Source of the DNA: Gimesia fumaroli
GTDB taxonomy: Bacteria > Planctomycetota > Planctomycetia > Planctomycetales > Planctomycetaceae
Direction: 5' to 3'
Assembly (NCBI RefSeq): GCF_007754425.1
Contig: NZ_CP037452.1
Location: 5,307,164 to 5,371,163, forward strand
Length of the DNA stretch: 64,000 nucleotides
Notes under the pieces: generated by a model
Database searches by the model: none
Seen by the model: the letters and a program-made list of their open reading frames with translations, nothing else
What the model was told of the DNA's origin: nothing
Made by a program: the position numbers and the translations under genes
Shown here: positions 18,773 to 28,100 of the stretch, piece by piece
Layout of the letters: each line of letters opens with the position of its first letter
How positions within the stretch are numbered: the stretch's first letter is position 1

Positions 18773-19795
18773 TTAACACGCGAAATTTTTCCATTGTCCA
18801 AAGATTCGTGCCCATGAGTCCATTGCAGGCTGCAACCCCCATTCTTTTTGAAGTTTTTTCAGAGCAGCAAGTCGCATCCGGTTGCGCTCTTCCTGTTCGA
18901 ACGCACAGCGAGATGCTTTGTAGACAAATTCACGTTCATCGTTGCAAAGCCAACCTGTCACACCATCTTCAACTTCGAGTTTCCAGCCACCTCGATTGTC
19001 AACAATCAGGATTGATCCAGATGCCATTGCTTCAAAACCTACTCGCGGAAGATTTTCGAAAGTGTCAGTTGACATGATTATCGCTTCGCACTGGGCGTAA
19101 AAGGCACGCTGACTGATCGCTCCTGGAGGAAGCACACTGATATATGATTCAGGAAGCCGATCAAATTTCTTTTCCACACTGGGCCCCCAGCCGAGAATCA
19201 GCCCCTGTTTTACCAGAGGTGAAGTCATTGTCTCATAGATCCATAGTTGTCTGCTATGAAACTTATCTCCATCATCGCGAGAGATTCTTCCAAAACGAAA
19301 CTTGTCCTGTAGTCGGTCATCAATATACGGAAAGTCTTCAGCGTGAAAGTACGGTATAAAGTAAAGGGGACGATAAGTCCCATGCCCTTTCAGTTTCCGG
19401 CTAACCTTATCAAAAGAATGCTGTGTCTGATAAAGATGAAAGTCGAGAAAACCTTTAGACTGGCCTTCAACTTCTTTATCAAAATTCCAGGACATACAAT
19501 TCACAAATGTGGTTGTACGCGCATATCGCTTGATCGATTCAACATGCTTTAGAAATTGCCCATTACAAAACGATATACAGTGCATTCCTTCCAGTGAAGC
19601 CCAATCATTAGCCTCATGGTATATGCACCCACGCTTTTCCATCTGCATTGCCTTCTGATTATCATCGAGTGGTCCTGACGGGCAAATATGAACTTCAACA
19701 CCCATTGCCTGCCAGCAATATATTTGGTGATCAAGTTCCGTATCTGCTCCACCAAGTCGACTGGGATGACCAATTATACAAAGTTCATCAATCAT
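18773..19795 (-). CDS. Glycosyltransferase, GT4-like (GT-B fold)
   Basis: 340 aa. The N-terminus (LCIIGHPSRLGGADTELDHQ) has the glycine-rich acceptor-side loop of GT-B enzymes. The C-terminal half has LPRVGFEAMASGSILIVDNR and GVTGWLCNDEREF, the typical GT4 donor-binding signature with its E-x(n)-E-like acidic residues. It is the first gene of a minus-strand group with the GT29 fusion and the methyltransferase. No membrane segment. Likely cytoplasmic, adding a sugar to a surface glycan; donor and acceptor are unknown. Confidence 0.8.
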   Translation of the reverse strand: MIDELCIIGHPSRLGGADTELDHQIYCWQAMGVEVHICPSGPLDDNQKAMQMEKRGCIYHEANDWASLEGMHCISFCNGQFLKHVESIKRYARTTTFVNCMSWNFDKEVEGQSKGFLDFHLYQTQHSFDKVSRKLKGHGTYRPLYFIPYFHAEDFPYIDDRLQDKFRFGRISRDDGDKFHSRQLWIYETMTSPLVKQGLILGWGPSVEKKFDRLPESYISVLPPGAISQRAFYAQCEAIIMSTDTFENLPRVGFEAMASGSILIVDNRGGWKLEVEDGVTGWLCNDEREFVYKASRCAFEQEERNRMRLAALKKLQKEWGLQPAMDSWARIFGQWKNFAC

Positions 19796-20574
19796 TAAAT
19801 CAATCTTCTAACTAAGAATTTTTTTACACAGGCAAAGAGTTTCACCGAAATTTTTTAACTGCAAAGATTTCATGTTTCAATAAAACCATTTTGTAAAGAA
19901 ACAACTTTCAAGTTTCTATCTTGAATTGTTTATCAAACTGGATAATCAAATCCTTTCCCGTACTTCATTTCAATCAATTTGGCTAAGTTGGTAGAGAAGA
20001 AACGTCAGCATCATTTCGTTTCACACTATTCAATTCAGCTTTAAGTAACACAACGTCACTCACTGTTTAATTTAGGATTTTCGAAGCGGATAAACATCTA
20101 TGCCCATTACTCACTATTAGTAAGAATCCATCTTCAACTACTTGCAAAATGTACTGAAAGGCTTCGACAGAAAAAGTGCATATTGTTCAGACAAACATCA
20201 CTGGAACAGCTGAATGAGCTTGATCCACATATCAATATTGGGCAGACTCGACACTACACATCTACACAAAAACACCCTTATCAACTAAATGTTTTCTTTC
20301 ATTTTTCATACACTTCTTTGTTCAAACTACCAAAGCTACTTATTACTCAAAAATATACAAAATAACATGCTAATTTGTAATAGACAAACAGTGAAATAAC
20401 TCAATTTGTACTTCTGATTAGTATTGATTAGTTGATGACAGACCAATAATATCACACTGTTGTACAGATAAGGTGTAAGTTTTCTGTTGCCATATAATTC
20501 ATGGATATGCGGGAAATACTTTAATACCTCCTAAAACAAAGAACCATACGTTCACAACAATGGATTAAAATCAT
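19796..20574. other. Long AT-rich intergenic region between divergent genes
   Basis: About 780 bases separating the minus-strand glycosyltransferase group from the plus-strand RHS locus. Short open frames here have no ribosome sites or recognisable families. It must hold the promoters of both units. Several TATA-like boxes occur, but none can be assigned with confidence. Confidence 0.45.
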
Positions 20575-21993
20575 ATGAGCAACAATCCTGCTGACCACAA
20601 ATGGCAATTAGCTATTTCTGATCAAGTTCGTGTTTGGATAAACGGTGCTAAGTATACCCTTTTAGAGTTTAATGGTGAGTACCAGTTAGATTTACGCGAA
20701 CGTACCCTGAGAAGCTGTGTTTGGGAGTCACCTTTCGTTCCCAGGCAAAAACTAGATAGAGCAGTTTTTGTAGCTACCCGAACAAAAAATGGGACTTTTG
20801 AAGTTTGGTTTAAACTTGAAGGAGATATTCAAGGTCCTGAATGGACAGCATACAGCATTTGTGATCTATCGAATTCAATTTTATTAAAATTGAATTCAGA
20901 TTTACCTGCAGATAAAACGATCGCAAACGGTTGGCCGCAAAATATTCGTATCTCATTTTCTGAAACCGAATCAACCCAAGGATCATTTTATATTGCGCCT
21001 GAGTTGAGTATGGGGGCCATGGCTATGCTTTCCAGCCTAGGCGATTCTGGTTCATCGGGAAGCCCTTCAAGTTCGTCAGCACCTAGTTCGTCAGCACCCA
21101 GTTCGTCAGCACCCAGTTCGTCAGCACCCAGTTCGTCAGCACCTAGTTCGTCAGCACCCAGTTCATCAGCACCCAGTTCATCAGCACCCAGTTCACCAAG
21201 CTCGTCAACATCTTCTTCTTCGTCAAGTTCTTCAATTTATGTTCCACCTTCAACTAGTAATTCCTCTTCTATTTCATCTAGTTCTTCAATTTATGTTCCA
21301 CCTTCAACCAGTACCTCAACCAGTACCTCAACCAGTACCTCAACCAGTACCTCAACCAGTACCTCAACCAGTACCTCAACCAGTACCTCAACCAGTACCT
21401 CAACCAGTACCTCAACCAGTACCTCAACCAGTGCATCAACCAGCTCAAGCTCATTTCCTTCTGGTTCTTCTACATCAGGAAACTGCCCAACAGTTGTTGC
21501 TGTGAATGTTACTGGAGGTGGTTCAAAGTATGCAAATTACCCAAATGCGGATCATACATATTTTAATTCTAATGCAAAAACGCAAGAGGGACTCAAACTA
21601 AAAGCCGTCTTAGGTTCTGGAAAATGCTCAGAAATTTCATGGTCTTCAAGTGGAACTCTGCAAAGTAGCGGATGCACCGCTATCATCAAGCCTGACTCAA
21701 GCACATCTTCTTCAAGAGTAAGCTACACAATCAAATGTACCGCATCGGGCACCACCTTATGGTCAGGCTCGATTTTATTTCGATATATCAACAGTCCGAC
21801 AGGTGGTGGAGGTGGCTCTGGAAGCCGTCCGGGTGGGCAGCCTTTAGTCACAGGATGGGTAGGCGATGACAACGGAGGCGGGATTCCTGGTGGTATTTTT
21901 ACAGGTGGTGGAAGCATATCGCGGCCGCCTCATGCACCATGTGAATTTGTCCCTCCCATATTCCCAACCGAAAATCATCCAATCGATCCATAG
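20575..21993 (+). CDS. Ser/Thr-repeat protein preceding the RHS gene
   Basis: 472 aa, family not recognised. Residues 1-160 form a compact beta-rich domain ([19 protein letters not shown]). Residues 165-205 are eight SSSAP units. Then come SSSIYVPPS segments and a long Thr-Ser-only run. Residues 305-400 form a second beta domain with paired cysteines ([21 protein letters not shown]), and a Gly-rich tail follows. There is no signal peptide. The stop lies 110 bases before the RHS start, in the same direction. It may be an adaptor or surface stalk for the RHS protein, inferred from position and from a shared Ser-rich linker style. The Ser/Thr run could be a target for O-glycosylation. The start at 20575 lacks a clear ribosome site. 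Confidence 0.75.
   Translation: MSNNPADHKWQLAISDQVRVWINGAKYTLLEFNGEYQLDLRERTLRSCVWESPFVPRQKLDRAVFVATRTKNGTFEVWFKLEGDIQGPEWTAYSICDLSNSILLKLNSDLPADKTIANGWPQNIRISFSETESTQGSFYIAPELSMGAMAMLSSLGDSGSSGSPSSSSAPSSSAPSSSAPSSSAPSSSAPSSSAPSSSAPSSSAPSSPSSSTSSSSSSSSIYVPPSTSNSSSISSSSSIYVPPSTSTSTSTSTSTSTSTSTSTSTSTSTSTSTSTSTSTSTSTSTSASTSSSSFPSGSSTSGNCPTVVAVNVTGGGSKYANYPNADHTYFNSNAKTQEGLKLKAVLGSGKCSEISWSSSGTLQSSGCTAIIKPDSSTSSSRVSYTIKCTASGTTLWSGSILFRYINSPTGGGGGSGSRPGGQPLVTGWVGDDNGGGIPGGIFTGGGSISRPPHAPCEFVPPIFPTENHPIDP
21070..21189 (+). repeat. Tandem 15-bp repeat, 8 units (SSSAP)
   Basis: Unit AGTTCGTCAGCACCC, with T at the last base in two units and CA for CG in the last two. It encodes the SSSAP run. The near-perfect DNA identity points to slippage-driven length variation. 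Confidence 0.95.
21304..21435 (+). repeat. Tandem 12-bp repeat, about 11 units (Ser-Thr run)
   Basis: Unit TCAACCAGTACC repeated about ten times exactly, then a variant ending GTGCA. It encodes an alternating Ser/Thr run. Unit length is a multiple of three, so copy-number change keeps the frame. Confidence 0.95.
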
Positions 21994-22103
21994 CTTCAAA
22001 TGCAATACATGCTGAAGTGAGTCTTTCCCGCTCAATTCAGTAGAAATGATAGACACTAAACAAATTGAAAATCCAAAATGGATATAATACAAGGATAAAG
22101 CTA

Positions 22104-25100
22104 ATGAGTGGCATAGTGTTGATCCCTCAAACAAACGGTTCTTTAGCTGGTTCATTTTCACCGCCAACAAATGGGCAAAACAATTTCCAGCCAAAGTTCT
22201 CATATCTTTCTTCAATACAAATCGAGGGAGTCGGTGGCTTTTGTTTTATCCCCAATTTTGATGCGCAATTCATCCCTCTTGATGTAGAAAACAGTTCATC
22301 GAGCAGTTCGTCCAGTTCGGGGGGAATTAACACAGACAATGTGATGATCGTATTAGGCGATGGTGGGGCTTATGAATTCAATGACAAAGATGCCAATGGC
22401 GACTACACATCGTCCTACGGCATCAGCATGACGCTCAAAGAGACACTCACTGGCTGGACTCTTGAAAATCTTGTGGAAAATACAACATGGACTTTTAATC
22501 TAGATATGCACCTGATCAAAATCAATCAGGCTGGTGCGATCTGGCAAATCAACCGTAAACTGGTTGGCGAAGCTTCTGTCCCCGATTCATTGGTGGGTCC
22601 GGAAGGCCAAACTTACACATTTCAATATAGTAACGAGGCTACCCTACCAAATATCATAAGCATCTTTGACACAAGTAATCGCGAGAGCAAACTTTCCTAC
22701 TCTCAAGATGGCAGCAAGCTCAAAACATTCGAACCTGCTGGGGGAGGTGTTTATTCTCTTTCGTATGATGCCAATTCAAACATTACTTCTGTACAAGCTC
22801 CCGGCGGTAATGTCACCACATTTGCTTATGACTCAGAGAATCGGGTCAATTCTTATGTTTTACCAGGCGGATCTGAATTCGATGTTTCTTACCCCAATGC
22901 TACAACTCAAGTAGTATTAGACCCTGAACAACGTCGAACAACAGTCATTTCTGATGATCTAGGCCGCACACTAAGTATTGAAAAGAATGGGCAACTCTGG
23001 TCTTACCCCTATCAAGATAACTATCCAACTGGCAGACTTTCTCCCACCGGAATTCGTACAACGTTCACACATCGCACTGGAAGCCAAAACCAAAAGTATT
23101 TATCAGGTCTGGAAACAGGCGTGCAAAATGTAGCCAGTTATAATTACGACTCGAATGACCGGTTAAGTGGATGGGAAAATTGGAATGGTACACGGACAAC
23201 TCTTGCCTATGATTCCCTTGGCAATGTCAACCTGATAGAAAACCCCAGTGGTACAAGGTCCACTTTTACTTATGACTCAAATGGCCTCCTCACAAGTACG
23301 ATCAACCCATTTGGGTTAAGGCAAACGAATGTCTACGACAATGCAAGAAATCAGATTTCGAAAATCTCCCCCTCTGGCAACAGAACGACGTTTTCCTATA
23401 ACCAATATAATCAACTTGCCGCCACGACGACTCCTTTGGGCATTGTCTCACAACAGACGTGGGACGAAAACAACCGGCTTGTTGCAGAGACAAACCCTCT
23501 GAATCAACGCACAACATTTGCCTACAACGCCGATGGAAAGCGGATTCAATCCCAAAACCCCTTAGGGCAAATTACCACCACTGTTTATGATGTGAATCAG
23601 CGACCTGTTGCTACAGTCACTCCCTTGGGAACACGTTCAACTACTGCCTACGACGGTATCGGCAACCCCATTCGCACCGTTGTTCCTTCCGGCTTAATCA
23701 CCACCACTGTCTACAACAATCTGTGGATGCCCGTCACCCAAATCAGTCCGATGCAGTATCGCACAACAACAGTCTATGATACTGACGCCAGACCGATTGC
23801 AACTATCGACCCCCTCAATCGAATTTCAACCAACGTCCTCGACAATGACGGACGCGTCATCGCCACCATCAATCCAGCCGGTTATCGCACATCGTATACC
23901 TACGACGCTGATGGCAACCAGACTTCCATCACCAATCCGGACTCCGAGACACAGCAATCTGTCTATAACACCAGTAATCAGTTAACAGCCTCCGTCGATG
24001 CCTTAGGAAACCGCACCTCATTCACCTACGACGCGATCGGACGCCAAATCAGTTCCACGAATCCTCTGGGCGCGATTACGACGACTGTCTATAACAGCGA
24101 TAATTTGCCCATTGCCACCATCAACCCACTGGGTGAGCGTACGACGACCGTCTACGACGACGATAATCGCGCCATCGCCACCATCAATCCGCTGGGTGAT
24201 CGCACCACCACCGTCTATGACGACGCTTCCCGACCGGTTGCCACTATCGACCCTTTGGGTAACCGGAACACAACCACCTACGATCCCGCCGGACGCGCAG
24301 TCGCGGTCACCAACCCGTTGAATGAAACAACCACCACCGTTTACGATGCGAATGGCAGAGTCACCGCCACCATCGATCCGTTAAATAACATCACAACGAG
24401 CACCTACGATTCTGACGGACGGCAGATCGCCACTATCAATCCCCTGGGGGAAATTACCACCTCTGTCTATAATAATGACGGGCAACAGATCGCCACGATT
24501 AACCCGCTGGGCCAGCGCAGCACGATGGTCTACGATGCCGCCGGACAAAAAATTGCAGACGTCAATCCGGAAGGCGAACGGACCACGACCGTTTATGACG
24601 TGCAGGGATTGGTCAGTGCCACCATCGATCCCCTGGGACAGCGCACCACGTCCACGTACGATGACGCAGGCAGACAGGTCAGCACGATCAATGCGAACGG
24701 CGACATCTCCACCACCGTTTACGACGCCGCTGGACAGCAGATTGCCTCCATCGATGCCTTAGGCCAGCGGACCACCAGCGTCTACGATGACGCCGGTCGC
24801 CAGATTCGCTCGATCGATCCACTGGGACAGATTACCACGACGACTTACGATGCCGCCGGCCAGGCAACTGCGATCACCAATCCGTTAAATGAGATCACCA
24901 CAACCACCTACGACGCGGCGGGACGAGCCGTTGCTTCCACCAATCCGCTCAACGAAATTACTACGACCGTATACGACAATGCCGGACGCACGATTGCGGA
25001 AGTCAACCCGCTGGGCGAGCGCAACACCACTGTCTATGATGCTGCAGGTCGGGCCATTGCCAATACGAACCCGTTATCAGAGATTACCACCACCGTCTAC

Positions 25101-28100
25101 GACGCCGCCGGACAAGCGATTGCCACGGTGAATCCCGAATCCGAGCGAACCACTACCGTCTATGACAGTGCCGGACGGAAAATTGTTTCGATCAATGCGC
25201 TGGATGAGCGCACGACAATGGCCTACGATGCCGCGGGCCGGGAAATCGCGACCACCAATCCACTGCATGAAACGACGACAACGACCTACGATGCCGCTGG
25301 TAGAGCGGTCGCCAGTATCAATCCGTTAAACGAAATCAACACGACCGTCTACGATGCCGCTGGTCAGGCAATTGCCAGCGTGAACCCGTTGTTGGAACGC
25401 ACGACGTCCGTCTACGATGCCGTTGGTCAGGAAATCGCTGAAATTGATCCGCTCGGCAATCGCGTGACAACCACCTACGATGCGGCTGGGCAAGAGATAA
25501 GTATCATTGATGCCAATGGTGATATTAGCACGACCGTCTATGACGCCGCTGGCCAACCTGTGGCAGAAATCAATGCACTCGGTGATCGTACCACAACCAC
25601 CTTTGATGCCGCCGGTCAGGCCATTGCGGTTACCGATCCACTAAACCAGATCACGACCACCGCCTATGATGCCGCAGGCCAGCCGGTTTCCGTCACGAAT
25701 CCCTTGAACGAAATCACCACCACAACCTATGACGCCGCAGGACGGGCCGTTGCTTCAACGAATCCGCTCAACGAAATTACGACCACCACCTTTGACAGCG
25801 CAGGACGGACGATCGCCAGCATTGATCCGCTGAATGATATTACCACTACCGTCTACGATCAGGCAGGTCGCAGCATTGCCAGCATCAATCCGCTGTCAGA
25901 GATTACCACCACCGTCTACGACGCCGCCGGTCAGGCAATTGCTACCGTCAATCCGGAAGCCGAACGCACGACAACCACCTATGATGCCGCGGGCCGGGAA
26001 ATCGCCAGTATCAACCCACTCGGTGAAACGACCACAACGACCTATGATGCTGCCGGACGGACCATCGCAAGTACCAATCCGCTGAACGAGATTACCACCA
26101 CCAGTTATGACGCAGTTGGTAGGGCAGTCGCCAGCATCAATCCGCTAAATGAAATTACGACCACGGTCTATGATGCTGCCGGTCGTGCCACCTCCAGTAT
26201 TAATCCGCTGGATGAAATTTCAACAACAGTCTATGATTCCATTGGCCAGGAAATTGCGGAAATTGATCCATTGGGATATCGCACCACATCTACTTATGAT
26301 GCTGCCGGCCAGCAGATCAATTCCGTCAATGCGAATGATGATGTGACAACGACGGTTTACGACGCGGCCAGTCAGGCGATTGCGGAAATTAATGCGCTCG
26401 GCTATCGAACCACTAGCGTTTACGATGCTGCGGGGAGAGTCGTCAGCACCATTGATGCGCTCAATCAGATCACGACAACAACCTATGATGCCGCCGGTCA
26501 AGCCATTGCCGTGACCGATCCCTTGAATGCCGTCACGACCACCACGTACGATGCCGCGGGACGGGACATTGCTTCTACAAATCCGTTAAACGAAATTACG
26601 ACCACAACTTACGATAGTGCGGGACGTCCGATTACCATTACTAATCCACTGGGCGAAATCACGACGACGACTTATGATGCCGCGGGCCGTGCTACCGCCA
26701 GCACGAATCCGTTAAGTGAGGTCACGACGACGACTTATGATGTTGCCGGTCAGGCGATTGCAGAAATCAATGCCAACGGCGATTGCACGACCACTGTTTA
26801 CGATCAGGCAGGTCGGATCTCTGCGTTCCAGGATGCCCGTAACAACCGCACCTCATTCCAGTACGATGCCGCCGGTCGGGAAATTGCCAGAATCAATCCG
26901 CTGCTGGATCGTTTAACGATGGTCTTTGACGCGGCGGGACAAAATACCGTCCGCATTGATCAGGAGAGCGCCCGGACGACTTATGTTTATGATGCCGCCG
27001 GTCGAGTTACACAGCGTCATTATCCCGACGGCACACGGATCACCTGGACCTATGACGCCGTCAGCAATCCGCTGGTGATTAACAGCAGTGAGGGCTCCTT
27101 CACTCGTACTTATGACGCCGTGAATCAGGTCCAGAGCGTGGCCTGGCCGACCGGCAAGATTGTCACCTGGGTCTATGATGCCATCGGCCAACGTTCCACA
27201 CGCGACATCTCTACCGGCACGGTAACGTACACCTACGATGGCCAGGGCAACCTGACCTCATTAGTGAATGAGCAGTCGGAACGGACCACGTTCAGCTATG
27301 ATGCGGTCGGTCGTGCGACTCGCAAACAACTGGCGAACGGCACCCGCACCAGCATGGCCTATGACGCCGCCGGTCGGGAAACGCAGATTACACACTTTAC
27401 GTCAAGCAACACCCCCTTCTCCTCTTTTGCCGATACGTACAACGCTGCCGGCAATCGAATTCAGCGTGTGAATCTGGATGGGGACGTGACGACCTGGACT
27501 TACGATTCCACCTCGCAGGTTCTCTCCGAACGTTATACCGATTCGCTGGGAACGACGATTACTACGTTTGCCTATGATGCCGTCGGGAACCGACTCGCTG
27601 AAAACAACGATTCTACAATCACCACCAGTGTCTACGACGCCGCCAATCGTCTGGAAACCTCGGAAGAGACGGCAGGCATCACCACCTACACCTATGATAA
27701 AAACGGCAATCAGACCTCGATCGAAGATCCGGTGAGCGATATTACGACTTATAGCTGGACCTACGAAAACCAGTTGGCGGAAATTGAAAGCCCTAACGGC
27801 GATCTGGTGACCTACACCTATGCCCCGGTCAACAAAAAGAGCGACGAACTCCGTCTCTCCAAAGAGACCGATCTGGAATTCACATCCTACATGTGGGACG
27901 ACCAGAACATCATTCTGGAACAGGATGAGGTCAGCACCGTGGACGCCGAATACACGGTGATGCCGCAGGCGTACGGAAATCTGATCAGTCAGACCCGGGA
28001 TGCGGAAAGCAGTTTTTATCACTTCGATCCCCTGGGCAGCACCCGTGAGTTAACCGATGCCTCAGAGACCGTCACAGACAGCTATCTCTACAGCGTCTTC

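Noticed and set aside
20183-20365. 60-codon open frame in the RHS upstream region
   Set aside because: No ribosome site and low-complexity AT-rich composition; probably chance.
21070-21435. Possible CRISPR array
   Set aside because: The repeats are head-to-tail 15-bp and 12-bp units with no unique spacers and lie within a coding frame.
21239-21505. An 88-codon frame of PVPQ repeats inside the Ser/Thr gene
   Set aside because: It is the shifted reading of the 12-bp repeat; the Ser/Thr frame has the long flanking domains.
22127-28022. Many long open frames on the opposite strand and in other frames across the YD-repeat array
   Set aside because: They are by-products of a biased, repetitive GC-richer coding sequence. 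They carry the same period as the RHS frame and lack ribosome sites.
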